In this document: piece by piece, positions 8,532 to 17,245 of the stretch
Layout of the letters: each line of letters starts with the position of its first letter
How positions within the stretch are numbered: the first letter of the stretch is position 1
NCBI RefSeq assembly: GCF_014385065.1
Contig: NZ_JACRTA010000001.1
Coordinates: forward strand, 806,001 to 870,000
Direction of reading: 5' to 3'
DNA: 64,000 nt
From: Lentihominibacter hominis
GTDB lineage: Bacteria > Bacillota > Clostridia > Peptostreptococcales > Anaerovoracaceae
Notes under the pieces: generated by a model
What the model was told of the DNA's origin: nothing
Seen by the model: the letters and a program-made list of their open reading frames with translations, nothing else
Database searches by the model: none
Program-made: the position numbers and the translations under genes

Positions 8532-8975
8532 TTAAACGGTTACCCTAACCTTAAGCGTTGCCGATACCTCAGAAAAAAGCTTTATATTAACTTCGGTTTC
8601 TCCCGCTTGTTTTATCGGTCCTGATAACTCTATCTTTTTTTTGTCTATTTTTATATTCTCCTGCTTAAGCAGTGCTTCTGCTATATCTTTAGATGTTATT
8701 GATCCGAAGAGCTTACCGGTTTCTCCTCCCTTTGACTTTATCTCCAAAGTTATGTTTTCTATGGTCTTAGCCTGCTGCTGCGCAGCTGCCTTTTGTTCTT
8801 TATGCTTTTCTGCGGCTATAGCTTTCTGTTTTTCAAGATTTCTTATATTCCCTTCTGTTGCCTCCTTGGCAAGTCCTTTAGGCAAAAGCATATTTCTTGC
8901 ATATCCGTCGCTTACTTTTACGACCTCTCCGGCTTTTCCTGTTCCCTTAACATCCTTTGTCAGTATAACTATCAT
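8532..8975 (-). CDS. rplI: 50S ribosomal protein L9
   Basis: A 147-residue L9, the elongated protein at the base of the L1 stalk. It shows the N-terminal domain signature [19 protein letters not shown] and [13 protein letters not shown], the connecting helix (about 45-75, Lys/Glu/Ala/Gln-rich) and the C-terminal domain. GGAGG lies 8 nt before the ATG. It is placed between gdpP and dnaB, as in Bacillus and most Clostridia. Confidence 0.97.
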   Translation of the reverse strand: MIVILTKDVKGTGKAGEVVKVSDGYARNMLLPKGLAKEATEGNIRNLEKQKAIAAEKHKEQKAAAQQQAKTIENITLEIKSKGGETGKLFGSITSKDIAEALLKQENIKIDKKKIELSGPIKQAGETEVNIKLFSEVSATLKVRVTV

Positions 8976-9001
8976 AATTTTAACCTCCTATTGTGAAGTT
9001 C

Positions 9002-10762
9002 TCACGAAATCTGTTTTTCTAATACTTCTCTTATTTTTTCCAGCAGTTCATCAGGAGAAAGCTCCGACTGTGCTCCGGCTGTATTAAAATGACCGCCGCC
9101 GCCAAAAGCTTCCATAATCACCTGCACGTTTATATCTCCCAGAGATCTGGCGCTTACCACTGTAATTCCCTTCTGGTTTTTTCCTGCTACAAAGCTTGCT
9201 TTTATACCTTTTATGGCAAGTAATTCATCAGCCACCTGGGAATTGACGATTTGAGCATCATGATGCTGTCCCGGGCACACAGACATGGCTATGCCGCCAT
9301 CAAAAAATTCGGCTCCGGCAATACATGCTGCCCTAATACGGAAACTCTCTGCATCAGTCTGAAAATACCTTCTGACATTCTCAAGATCTGCTCCTGCCCG
9401 CTTGAGCCACGAAGCCGCCTCAAAGGTACGCACGCCTGCTTTTACTGCAAATCTGTTAGTATCCACCATAATCCCTGCCAATAATGCATCCGCCTCCAGC
9501 TTTGTCAGAACCTTCTTCTCACAGGCGTACTGGACTATTTCGGAAACCAGTTCTGAAGCCGACGACGCATATGATTCCATATAGGATAATATGGTATTGG
9601 GAAGGCTTCCTTCTGTTCTTCTGTGATGGTCTATGACCACCGTCCTGTTGACTTTTTCCAAAAGTTCCATAGATTCAACAAGTGTCGGTCTGTGAGTATC
9701 CACCACCACACATAAAGCCGTGCCGTCCGCAGCGGAAAGAGCTTTCTCTGTTGTAACAAACTCATAAGTCTCAGTTTCTTTTGCATCTTTTACAATATCA
9801 GAAAGAGTATTATTGTATGAATTGAGAACAATATACGCATCTTTGCCTACAGTTTTGGCAATTCTGTATATCCCCAGTGAGGCTCCAAAACAATCCAGAT
9901 CCGGATTAACATGCCCCATTATAAAAATTTTCGACGACTGTGTCATCAATAGTTTCAAAGCATGTGCTATGACTCTGGATTTCCCTTTATATCCCTTTTC
10001 AACACTCTGAGATTTTCCTCCGTAATACTCAAAATTCTTTACATTCCTGACCACTGCTTGGTCGCCGCCGCGTCCCAGAGCCAGATTAAGAGCATCCTGA
10101 GCATAATCTTCACTTTCGGCGATGGTTTTGCCGCCCACACCTATTCCTATACTAAGCGTAACGGGAAAGTCCATATTTGTGTCTATTTTTCTGACTTCAT
10201 CAAGAATACAAAACTTATTATTCACCAATTCTTTATAGTTTTTATGAGTTAAAAGCAACTCATACATATGCTCTTTGTATCTGGAAATGGCCGCTCCCAT
10301 TTTATCTGCCCATCCCCTTATGAGCTTGTCTATTTCGGTAGAAACCTCCAGTTCATTTTCTTCTTTTCCGCTCGGTGTCATTTCTTCCAGATTATCTACA
10401 TTTATTAAAGCTATACATGGCTTCTCATCGTTATAAAGATCTTTGAGATTTTCAAATGAAGTGACATCTATAAAACACATCATTACTGATGCGGATTCTC
10501 CTTCCCCGATAAATCCGGTAAGAATCTTAAAAGCCTTGTCATTTCGTTTGATAAGAAGAGCTGAGCCTTCTTTTGCAGCGTTCATTATTTCCGGCAGTTT
10601 TATTCCCGTCAGAGCAAAGATGTCTCCGTCTATAATGCCATCATATTTAAACACCTCAGCAATCTTTTTGTTGGCTCTGGAAACCTTCCCGAAAGAATTG
10701 ATTATACACATAGGCACTATGGTATAGTGAGCCAGCAGCCTTTCTATTCTTCCAACGTACAT
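9002..10762 (-). CDS. gdpP: GdpP-type DHH/DHHA1 c-di-AMP phosphodiesterase, no transmembrane anchor
   Basis: The 586 residues contain a PAS-like sensor (about 1-100, IVPMCIINSFGKVSRANKKI), a degenerate GGDEF domain (about 105-250, ending ALNLALGRGGDQAVV), the DHH domain (from about 275: MGHVNPDLDCFGA, VVVDTHRP, VIDHHRR, DTNRF) and DHHA1 (FGGGGHFNTAGAQ). These residues are those of manganese-dependent c-di-AMP hydrolases. Typical GdpP begins with two transmembrane helices; here the protein starts directly at the PAS-like domain with a good SD (GGAGAAGGAT) and no upstream extension. Order yybS-gdpP-rplI-dnaB is conserved. Confidence 0.93.
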   Translation of the reverse strand: MYVGRIERLLAHYTIVPMCIINSFGKVSRANKKIAEVFKYDGIIDGDIFALTGIKLPEIMNAAKEGSALLIKRNDKAFKILTGFIGEGESASVMMCFIDVTSFENLKDLYNDEKPCIALINVDNLEEMTPSGKEENELEVSTEIDKLIRGWADKMGAAISRYKEHMYELLLTHKNYKELVNNKFCILDEVRKIDTNMDFPVTLSIGIGVGGKTIAESEDYAQDALNLALGRGGDQAVVRNVKNFEYYGGKSQSVEKGYKGKSRVIAHALKLLMTQSSKIFIMGHVNPDLDCFGASLGIYRIAKTVGKDAYIVLNSYNNTLSDIVKDAKETETYEFVTTEKALSAADGTALCVVVDTHRPTLVESMELLEKVNRTVVIDHHRRTEGSLPNTILSYMESYASSASELVSEIVQYACEKKVLTKLEADALLAGIMVDTNRFAVKAGVRTFEAASWLKRAGADLENVRRYFQTDAESFRIRAACIAGAEFFDGGIAMSVCPGQHHDAQIVNSQVADELLAIKGIKASFVAGKNQKGITVVSARSLGDINVQVIMEAFGGGGHFNTAGAQSELSPDELLEKIREVLEKQIS

Positions 10763-10792
10763 ATCCTTCTCCTAAAATTATATTGATGCGAT

Positions 10793-11548
10793 CTATCTTC
10801 GGGCGCTTCTGCCCTGTATCTTTCCTTTAATTCCAAATATCAGATCGAACATTCCCACCATGAGCAATACCAATCTGCCAAGATATATCATCCACATAAC
10901 GATAGCTATGACGACACCTATGGGTTTAGGTATCCGCTTCATATGGCAGAACATCAGAACCACCGAAACTCCCTGTACAGAAAATACAAAATTAAATAAA
11001 AGATCCACATTCATATATATCATATTGTCGCCAAAGACCCCTGTCTGAGTCAATATCCATGATATGAGATACATTCCCATAACAGCCATAAAAGCTCCGT
11101 TTGGCCATGAGAATTCTCTCAGCTTAGGCATTTTGCTTACCTGTGTACGCCTTCCCATTATCTTGGCTATAATGATATATTCTATATATGATACTACCAT
11201 TCCCAAAATCATAATACATGCAGGCATAACAGCAAAGGTACTATTATAGAGGTTTTTAAACATCTCTGTACGTTCCGCTTCTCCCACAGCTGCCAGATCA
11301 AAGGCATCTGCCACCATAGGGTTTTGGGCGAGATCCTTTGCCATCACATCCACAAGTTCCTTTATCTGTGCAAAAATCCCCTTACCTGTCATAGAGGCAA
11401 TCATAAAAATCACTACCGTTGCAGCAGCTATCGTTATGGCAGAGTACATGACAACTCGATATGGCGAAAGTTTTCCTGCTTTAATTGCCCCCGGCATTAC
11501 AATAATTGGTATAATCAATATCAAAAAATAAATCAGCAATAGATACAT
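10793..11548 (-). CDS. YybS-like multispanning membrane protein (DUF2232 type)
   Basis: A 251-residue integral membrane protein with about six hydrophobic segments (around 1-22, 32-52, 110-130, 145-165, 180-200, 212-235). Position directly upstream of gdpP-rplI-dnaB and topology match the YybS/DUF2232 family, whose function is not established. A loop at about 60-100 is predicted to be outside or inside the membrane and carries no recognised motif. The ATG at 11548 has AGGAGA 5 nt upstream. It is the first gene of this run. Confidence 0.75.
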   Translation of the reverse strand: MYLLLIYFLILIIPIIVMPGAIKAGKLSPYRVVMYSAITIAAATVVIFMIASMTGKGIFAQIKELVDVMAKDLAQNPMVADAFDLAAVGEAERTEMFKNLYNSTFAVMPACIMILGMVVSYIEYIIIAKIMGRRTQVSKMPKLREFSWPNGAFMAVMGMYLISWILTQTGVFGDNMIYMNVDLLFNFVFSVQGVSVVLMFCHMKRIPKPIGVVIAIVMWMIYLGRLVLLMVGMFDLIFGIKGKIQGRSARR

Positions 11549-11672
11549 TAAATTTCTCCTAAAAATATTTATAAGTATTAGTTATTATACCATACTTGTA
11601 CGGTTAAAACAAATGCAAAGAGTTAGTTTGTAGGAACCTGCTTTTTCGTCAGAATATCTATATTTTCACAAT

Positions 11673-11702
11673 AAAAGGAAGATCTTCATAAATCTTCCTT
11701 TT
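11673..11702 (-). terminator. Terminator of the SPFH gene cluster
   Basis: An 11-bp stem (AAAAGGAAGAT at 11673-11683, ATCTTCCTTTT at 11692-11702) with an 8-nt loop lies 21 nt after the stop of the SPFH gene. The stem's own T-tract serves the minus strand and its symmetry could work both ways. The rest of 11549-11672 shows nothing else recognisable apart from the expected promoter space for the yybS-like gene. Confidence 0.7.
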
Positions 11703-11723
11703 GACAATATACATTACGCAGGT

Positions 11724-12668
11724 TTATTTTCCCTGCTGTGATAACGGGGATTTACTTTTATCCGTTTCCGTCGCTTCAACAATACCTGTAAGAGCACTGG
11801 CAAGACCTGCCATTGACTGTATTTCTGCCGGGATGATAATTTTTGTAGCTTTCCCGTCAGCTGCCTTTTCAAAAGCTTCAAGACTTTTCAAAGTCAGAAC
11901 TTCTTTTGTCGCCTCCGCTTGACTGAGCATCCTTATACCGTTTGCAGTAGCCTTTTGTACCATGAGTATAGCTTCGGCTTCTCCTTCCGCTGCCTTTATA
12001 GCTGCCTGTTTTGAAGCTTCTGCTTCGAGAATAACAGCTTCTTTATTTCCTTCAGCTATGAGCACGGCTGACTTTTTCTCACCCTCTGCCCTAAGTATAG
12101 CTTCCCTTCTTTCACGCTCTGCTCGCATCTGCTTCTCCATAGCCATCTGTATATCTTTTGGAGGGTTGATGTTTTTCACTTCTACACGATTTATCTTGAT
12201 CCCCCACGCATCTGTCGCTTCGTCAAGAACCAATCTGATCTTTGAGTTAATATGTTCACGGCTTGTCAGGGTTCCGTCAAGCTCCAGCTCTCCGATAATG
12301 TTTCTTAAGGTTGTTGCTGTAAGATTCTCAATAGCAGCCATAGGATTCTCTACACCATAAGCGTAAAGTTTAGGATCAGTTATCTGAAAGTATACTACGG
12401 TATCTATCTCAATAGTTACGTTATCTTTTGTAATAACGGGCTGGGGAGGGAAGTCTATGACGTGTTCTTTAAGAGAAACCTTCCTCGCCACCTTGTCTAC
12501 CAAAGGTATTTTAAAATGCAGTCCTACCTGCCATGTAGTATAATACGCTCCCAAACGCTCCAATACATAAGCATTTGCCTGTGGTACAATCCTGATATTT
12601 GTTACAATAAGGGCGATTATCAGGATTATCAGAATGATGATCGCCACGATCGTTCCTATAGAATACAT
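11724..12668 (-). CDS. SPFH/stomatin-like membrane scaffold protein (QmcA type)
   Basis: A 314-residue protein with an N-terminal membrane anchor (about 3-26, IVAIIILIILIIALIV), an SPFH/band-7 domain (about 27-190, with IVPQANAYVLERLGAYY, VITKDNVTIEIDTVVYFQI) and a flotillin-like coiled coil rich in Ala/Glu (about 195-265, EAEASKQAAIKAAEGEAEAI). Such proteins form membrane-associated oligomeric rings. The NfeD gene lies 1 nt upstream, the classic stomatin/NfeD partnership, so the two probably act as one complex in the cytoplasmic membrane. GGAGG lies 6 nt before the ATG. Confidence 0.92.
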   Translation of the reverse strand: MYSIGTIVAIIILIILIIALIVTNIRIVPQANAYVLERLGAYYTTWQVGLHFKIPLVDKVARKVSLKEHVIDFPPQPVITKDNVTIEIDTVVYFQITDPKLYAYGVENPMAAIENLTATTLRNIIGELELDGTLTSREHINSKIRLVLDEATDAWGIKINRVEVKNINPPKDIQMAMEKQMRAERERREAILRAEGEKKSAVLIAEGNKEAVILEAEASKQAAIKAAEGEAEAILMVQKATANGIRMLSQAEATKEVLTLKSLEAFEKAADGKATKIIIPAEIQSMAGLASALTGIVEATETDKSKSPLSQQGK

Positions 12669-12669
12669 T

Positions 12670-13125
12670 TTATTCCTCCGATTTCTTTTCTTCTACCGTC
12701 AGAGTTACTCCCCTGACATCTTTTACAATAACGATTGAACCTTCTGCTATCTTATTTCCCGGTGAAACTGCAGTCCACATTTTACCCCCTACTCTCACCT
12801 GACCACTTCCGTAGACAGGAATTTCCTTTTCTACAATCCCTTCTTTTCCCGGTATAGCTTCCACATTAGTCCTCTCTACTTTAGCATTAAACCGTTTCTT
12901 AGCAATGGGTCTTGTCACGGCCAGCAGCACAATAGAAATTATTAAAAATACTATGACCTGAATAACTACCGGGGCTCCAAGCATAGCTGCTATTGATGCT
13001 CCTACCGCTCCTCCGGCAAACCATATACATGTAAGGCCTAATGTTATTGCTTCCAGAATCGACATGATCCCCGCCACAAATAGCCAGAGAACAGCCGCGC
13101 TGAAAGTAATTCCTAAAACAGTCAT
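12670..13125 (-). CDS. NfeD-family membrane protein
   Basis: The 151 residues have two to three hydrophobic segments in the first 80 (about 8-30, 32-50, 55-75), followed by a small OB-fold NfeD domain (about 85-145, GKEGIVEKEIPVYGSGQV, GNKIAEGSIVIVKDVRGVTL). It is the short NfeD form without a ClpP-like protease domain. It sits between the secreted protein gene (1-nt TAATG overlap) and the SPFH gene. Confidence 0.9.
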   Translation of the reverse strand: MTVLGITFSAAVLWLFVAGIMSILEAITLGLTCIWFAGGAVGASIAAMLGAPVVIQVIVFLIISIVLLAVTRPIAKKRFNAKVERTNVEAIPGKEGIVEKEIPVYGSGQVRVGGKMWTAVSPGNKIAEGSIVIVKDVRGVTLTVEEKKSEE

Positions 13126-14204
13126 TATCTCTCTCCTTTTCTGCTGTTATAATGCTGATGTTTCTCTATCATCTCATTCATTTCCGTCTTCGTCAGAAGC
13201 CCTGATTTATAAAGAGTCTTCAAGCTCTCCATATATCCCTTTTCAATTCCTGATACCTCCTGTGAAGTATATCTTACAGACGTGGATCTGTCATCTTTTT
13301 CCAAACTCCTTTTCGGACTTTTTCCTACTGAAACGTTTCGCTTTTTCTTCACTTTATTATTTGCAAATGTCTTTATATTTACACCGCTTCTTCGTCTTCT
13401 GACAATAACCGCTGCTATTATCACTACTATAACGGCAACAACAATAAATGGAGATATCCACGCTATGATATCTTCTGCCGAATAATATGACTTAAAGTCT
13501 TCATCATTATAAACAGATTCTTCAGTACTGCCTCCTGTTATTTTCTCACCATATGACATATCAAAAAATCCGTCAGCTACGCTGTCCATCATCGACGATA
13601 TCTGCGGATCCTGATACTCGCCTGAATCATTTTGGAATATAAGTATATTATTAACGATATACTGCCAGTTATCTGTCGTCTGCGCTGTGATATAAACTGT
13701 GTGGTTTTGCGTCTCGTTGCTGCCATCGCCGTTTATATCCGCACTGATGCTGACAGGAATCTTGAGGAATCCATCCCACTCACCGTCAAAAAATACCGGT
13801 TCTCCATAAGTCACCCCCTCATTTTGATCTGTTTCCCGCAGCATTGTATCATATATCTGACTGACTGCATCCCTGCCATATGTATCATAGTACTCCATAG
13901 CCTGTTCTGCATCACCATGAAAATAAACATACCCGTCATCTTCCATTTCTCCCCAAGAAAAATATATATCAAGCTGAAGCGGATTTTCTGCTTTCTTTTC
14001 CTTCGCAGACATTATATGCTCATAAGGTTTGCCCTTGCTTTCATCAGCACTTATCTCAGTCACTTCCCATCCATCCGGCATCTCTATACTTATATTGCTG
14101 TCCCTGACATAATAATATTCCTCTGCATAGGAACAAATAGTCATCAAAAAAATCATGAGCATAGTAAACAGAACTGCTGCCGCATGCCTTAAAACCTTCT
14201 TCAT
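13125..14204 (-). CDS. Secreted, membrane-anchored protein of unknown function with SHOCT-like tail
   Basis: From Met at 14204 (SD GGGAGG 6 nt upstream; a start 8 codons earlier lacks one) it has 359 residues. It has a signal peptide (1-28, ending ICSYAEE), an extracellular domain of about 215 residues beginning YYYVRDSNISIEMPDGWEV, one transmembrane helix (about 247-268, FIVVAVIVVIIAAVIV) followed by RRRR, and a cytoplasmic tail. The tail's end (YMESLKTLYKSGLLTKTEMN) resembles a SHOCT oligomerisation motif. I do not recognise the outer domain. It is first in an operon with NfeD and SPFH genes, so a role in that membrane complex is a reasonable inference. Confidence 0.75.
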   Translation of the reverse strand: MKKVLRHAAAVLFTMLMIFLMTICSYAEEYYYVRDSNISIEMPDGWEVTEISADESKGKPYEHIMSAKEKKAENPLQLDIYFSWGEMEDDGYVYFHGDAEQAMEYYDTYGRDAVSQIYDTMLRETDQNEGVTYGEPVFFDGEWDGFLKIPVSISADINGDGSNETQNHTVYITAQTTDNWQYIVNNILIFQNDSGEYQDPQISSMMDSVADGFFDMSYGEKITGGSTEESVYNDEDFKSYYSAEDIIAWISPFIVVAVIVVIIAAVIVRRRRSGVNIKTFANNKVKKKRNVSVGKSPKRSLEKDDRSTSVRYTSQEVSGIEKGYMESLKTLYKSGLLTKTEMNEMIEKHQHYNSRKGER

Positions 14205-14292
14205 CTGACACCTCCCAAATATAAACATATTATATCATATATGGCTTATTATATTTGACGAATAATCTCTCAAAACATTCTTTCCGCAACAA

Positions 14293-14324
14293 AAAACTGC
14301 CTCACAATTAAGCAAAGCAGTTTT
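14293..14324 (-). terminator. Terminator of the rpsF-ssb-rpsR operon
   Basis: AAAACTGC (14293-14300) pairs with GCAGTTTT (14317-14324). On the minus strand the stem is followed by six T. It lies 21 nt after the rpsR stop. Confidence 0.75.
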
Positions 14325-14345
14325 GAAACATATTCTGTAAAAATA

Positions 14346-14579
14346 TCAGTCAGCTGTATAAGGCAGAAGCGCAACTATTCTCGCCCTCTTTATAGCTCTT
14401 GTCACTTCTCTCTGATGAACTGCGCAGGTTCCTGTGATTCTTTTCGGAAGAATCTTTCCTCTTTCAGTTACATATTTCTTGAGCTTTTCTATATCCTTAT
14501 AATCTATAGTTTCTGTCTTATCGGCACAGAACTGGCAGACTTTCTTTCTTCTCATGCCGCCGCGTCTTTTATTATCCAT
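14346..14579 (-). CDS. rpsR: 30S ribosomal protein S18
   Basis: A 77-residue S18 beginning [18 protein letters not shown], with the core [20 protein letters not shown] and [12 protein letters not shown]18 binds S6 and sits on the platform of the 30S subunit. Two cysteines (CQFC) match the zinc-containing S18 form. Third gene of rpsF-ssb-rpsR, 18 nt after ssb. Confidence 0.98.
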   Translation of the reverse strand: MDNKRRGGMRRKKVCQFCADKTETIDYKDIEKLKKYVTERGKILPKRITGTCAVHQREVTRAIKRARIVALLPYTAD

Positions 14580-14597
14580 GATTCAGTCTCCTCTCTT

Positions 14598-15038
14598 TTA
14601 GAACGGGATATCGTCATCTTGGATCGCCTGAAATCCCTCAGGAACACCCATATCTTTGTCGGCAGAACCGGAACCTGACGGCTGATTCTGATATCTTCCG
14701 CCTCCTGCTCTCTCGTTTCTGTCGCCCCATTCTAAAAATTCTACTCTATCGGCAACTACATCCGTAGTATAGACTGTAGCTCCGTCTTTATTGGTATAAC
14801 TTCCCGTCTGAATCCTTCCCTGGACTCCGACAAGTCTTCCCTTAGCCAAGAATCTTTCGCAGTTTTCAGCTTGTCTGCCGAATACTGTTACTCTCGGAAA
14901 ATCCGTCTTTTTTTCCTGTCCGGATCTCACCGGTCTGTCGATAGCCACTGTAAATGTAGCCACCGCCATCTGGCTTTCGGAAATATACCTAACTTCGGGG
15001 TCTCTGGTTAATCTCCCAATCAGTACAACACTATTCAT
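14598..15038 (-). CDS. ssb: Single-stranded DNA-binding protein
   Basis: A 146-residue SSB. The OB fold (1-105) begins MNSVVLIGRLTRDPEVRY and includes VATFTVAIDRP and the YTTDVVADRVEFLE strand. A short Gly/Ser/Asn-rich linker leads to the acidic tip DDDIPF that binds partner replication and repair proteins. It lies between rpsF and rpsR as in most Firmicutes. Confidence 0.98.
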   Translation of the reverse strand: MNSVVLIGRLTRDPEVRYISESQMAVATFTVAIDRPVRSGQEKKTDFPRVTVFGRQAENCERFLAKGRLVGVQGRIQTGSYTNKDGATVYTTDVVADRVEFLEWGDRNERAGGGRYQNQPSGSGSADKDMGVPEGFQAIQDDDIPF

Positions 15039-15051
15039 ACCGCACCCCTCT

Positions 15052-15339
15052 CTATTTCTCGTCTTTGTTTATTATCATATGTCTGATTACGTTGTCCGAA
15101 ATCTTAAGCCTTCTGTCCAGCTCTGCCGGCAGAGTAGGCTGAGCCTTAAACTCTACAACAACGTAATATCCCTCAGTCTTCTTCTGAATAGGATAAGCAA
15201 GTTTCTTCATTCCCCAAACATCTACATTGCCAATCTCGCCTTCAGTTTCGATGATGCCTTTAACAGCTTCAACTGTAGCGTCTTTCTTGTCGTCTTCCAA
15301 TGTTGGATCAATGATAAACATTAATTCATAATTAATCAT
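15052..15339 (-). CDS. rpsF: 30S ribosomal protein S6
   Basis: A 95-residue S6 (MINYELMFIIDPTLEDDKK, then VDVWGMKKLAYPIQKKTEGY and the C-terminal ISDNVIRHMIINKDE). The start at 15339 has AAGGAGGTG 6 nt upstream; the open frame continues 21 codons farther into the leader and that part is not coding. S6 pairs with S18, the product of the third gene of the operon. Confidence 0.97.
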   Translation of the reverse strand: MINYELMFIIDPTLEDDKKDATVEAVKGIIETEGEIGNVDVWGMKKLAYPIQKKTEGYYVVVEFKAQPTLPAELDRRLKISDNVIRHMIINKDEK

Positions 15340-15350
15340 TCTTTTCACCT

Positions 15351-15391
15351 CCTTGTGGACTAAATGGCGGTAAGCGTTTCTCACCGCAAGG
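15351..15391 (-). promoter_or_regulatory. Probable S6:S18 autoregulatory leader element
   Basis: In the rpsF leader GCGGT and ACCGC (minus-strand copies of 15383-15387 and 15367-15371) form a hairpin closing on GAGAAACGCTT. Flanking CCTTG (15387-15391) can pair with CAAGG (15351-15355), which contains the first bases of the rpsF Shine-Dalgarno. A CCG-containing stem just before rpsF is the hallmark of the known S6:S18 protein-binding leader, so excess S6:S18 probably blocks translation. Assignment is by structure and position, not by alignment. Confidence 0.5.
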
Positions 15392-15418
15392 ACTGCACAC
15401 AAAACCGCATGCTTTTAT

Positions 15419-15446
15419 ATTATACATCAACTGTGTTCAAATGCAA
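15419..15446 (-). promoter_or_regulatory. Sigma-A-type promoter of rpsF-ssb-rpsR
   Basis: On the minus strand TTGCAT (15441-15446), a 16-nt spacer and TATAAT (15419-15424) lie about 80 nt upstream of the rpsF ATG, leaving room for the leader element. Confidence 0.65.
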
Positions 15447-15482
15447 GATTTAATTTGCCTGATTTTCATTATTTTGCAACGG

Positions 15483-16601
15483 TCAGAGCAATTCTTCGCA
15501 TACTTTATCAAGATTTTCTCTGATCCTTATGTGCTGAGGACAGGCCTCTTCACATTTGCCGCATTTTATACATTGATCTGCCTGTTTTTTTCCGTGATTT
15601 TTTACCAGCCACTCTTCCTGATGTCTGGCAGCATCTTTATCTCCATAAAGTGTAAGATAATTTGCTGCGGTAAAAGAACCTGAAATACCTATATTGGCAG
15701 GACAGACCTTAGCACAGTAATCACACGTGGTACAAGGAATCAAAGGAATCTTAGAAAGAGCTTCCTGTGCTTTTTTAATCGTATTTCTCTGACTGTCATC
15801 AAATCCTTTAAAATCTTTCATAAAAGAAATATTGTCATTCATCTGTTCTTTATTGCTCATGCCTGAAAGTACTGTTATTATTCCGTCAAGATCAGCAGCA
15901 AATCTGACAGCCCACGAAGCCACAGAGGAATCGGGTTCCGCCCTCTTTAAAATATCTTTAACTGTGTCCGGAGGCGTCGCTAACATGCCTCCTTTTACAG
16001 GCTCCATTATGATAACAGGTTTTCCGTGTCTCCTTGCCACTTCGTAACACTCTTTTGACTGTATAGCCGGATTATCCCAGTCGGCATAATTTATCTGCAG
16101 CTGGACAAACTCCATTTCGGGATGTGCTGTCAATATTTCATCAAGCTCCTGAGGATTTGAATGGAAAGAAAATCCTGCATGCTTTACAAGTCCTTCTTTT
16201 TTCTTTTCCTGTATCCAGTCCCACAGCTGAAAATCATCAAAAAAATGACTTCTTCCCTCTCCCAGATTATGAAGCAGATAAAAGTCGAAATATCCGGCGC
16301 CTGTCTGCCGGAGAGAAGTATCAAACTGCGACACGGCCTCTTCTTTTGTTTTGCAGTTTATCCATGCGGCATTCTTTGTAGCAAGCTGATAGGATTCCCT
16401 CGGATACCGTTCCACAAGCGCCTGCCTTATGGCATTCTCACTTCCTTCATAAGCCCATGCAGTATCAAAATATGTGAAGCCGGCATCCATGAACAGATCA
16501 ACCATTTCTTTGGTCTGCTCTATATCTATGATTTCTCCGTTTTTAGGAAGCCTCATAAGACCAAAACCCAACTTTCCTATTTTTTCACCTAAATACGCCA
16601 T
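15483..16601 (-). CDS. Aldo/keto reductase with C-terminal 4Fe-4S ferredoxin domain
   Basis: The 372 residues begin with an AKR TIM barrel (1-280: LGFGLMRLP, catalytic Asp and Tyr in FDTAWAYEG, Lys in LATKNA, and DFYLLHNLG). Two cysteine clusters follow: CTTCDYCAKVCP (about 290) and CIKCGKCEEACP (about 345), both spaced for 4Fe-4S clusters. This ferredoxin-type AKR class is common in anaerobes; natural substrates are generally unknown. Start has AAGGAGG upstream. It lies 23 nt after a separate gene for an exported protein, with which it may be co-transcribed. Confidence 0.92.
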   Translation of the reverse strand: MAYLGEKIGKLGFGLMRLPKNGEIIDIEQTKEMVDLFMDAGFTYFDTAWAYEGSENAIRQALVERYPRESYQLATKNAAWINCKTKEEAVSQFDTSLRQTGAGYFDFYLLHNLGEGRSHFFDDFQLWDWIQEKKKEGLVKHAGFSFHSNPQELDEILTAHPEMEFVQLQINYADWDNPAIQSKECYEVARRHGKPVIIMEPVKGGMLATPPDTVKDILKRAEPDSSVASWAVRFAADLDGIITVLSGMSNKEQMNDNISFMKDFKGFDDSQRNTIKKAQEALSKIPLIPCTTCDYCAKVCPANIGISGSFTAANYLTLYGDKDAARHQEEWLVKNHGKKQADQCIKCGKCEEACPQHIRIRENLDKVCEELL

Positions 16602-16624
16602 TATTTTACCTCCTTTTGAATACT

Positions 16625-17218
16625 TCAGCTGACCGGCATTTGAAGATTGCCTAAAACATTTTTCATCAAATCATCGGTCATTATTATATTCCATCCATAA
16701 TAACCATCGTTGACCATAGGAACAAAAACGATAGTTTCCAACACAGCTCCGCTTTCTGCAGCTTTTTCCACCTGCTGTACATAAAGCTGCAGGCACTGTG
16801 CATTGAGTTTCTCCTTATCAGCTATATCATCAGTATATAAATTATCTGTCACATATTGATAGGAAACTTTTTCATATTCTGAAAGAACTTTACTGAAATC
16901 TCCGGATTTTATCGATACCTTGGCTACAGCAACATCATTTTTTTCGATGATTTCCTTTACTTCATAAGAAAAATTCCTAAAGAGAGCTTCATTCATTCTG
17001 GCAACAGTGTCTTTATCTCCCTGAACATTAGCAATGAAATTCACATAGCTGTCATCCATATATTTTTCCATCACATGTGTTTCTCTGTTCTTAAGACCAT
17101 CCATAAAATCTGTCACAGACTCATGAGGCGTCGTGGATATCATGTTCATTACTCCCATCTGCATCATGATGGATATTATTATACTTATTACAGTTTTTGC
17201 TGTATACTGCACAATCAC
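16625..17218 (-). CDS. Exported protein of unknown function
   Basis: I do not recognise a family. The 197 residues begin with a hydrophobic signal or anchor (about 8-26, KTVISIIISIMMQMGVMNMI), then a mixed alpha/beta domain that could be NTF2-like (ESVTDFMDGLKNRETHVMEK near the start). The frame opens with ATG at 17236, but that ATG overlaps the sequence GCGGAGG, which is placed as the Shine-Dalgarno for a GTG at 17218, 9 nt further on; I take the GTG as start. It is divergent from the glucosaminidase gene and 23 nt ahead of the aldo/keto reductase gene. Confidence 0.65.
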   Translation of the reverse strand: MIVQYTAKTVISIIISIMMQMGVMNMISTTPHESVTDFMDGLKNRETHVMEKYMDDSYVNFIANVQGDKDTVARMNEALFRNFSYEVKEIIEKNDVAVAKVSIKSGDFSKVLSEYEKVSYQYVTDNLYTDDIADKEKLNAQCLQLYVQQVEKAAESGAVLETIVFVPMVNDGYYGWNIIMTDDLMKNVLGNLQMPVS

Positions 17219-17245
17219 TGTTTCTGACCTCCGCATCCAAAACGG

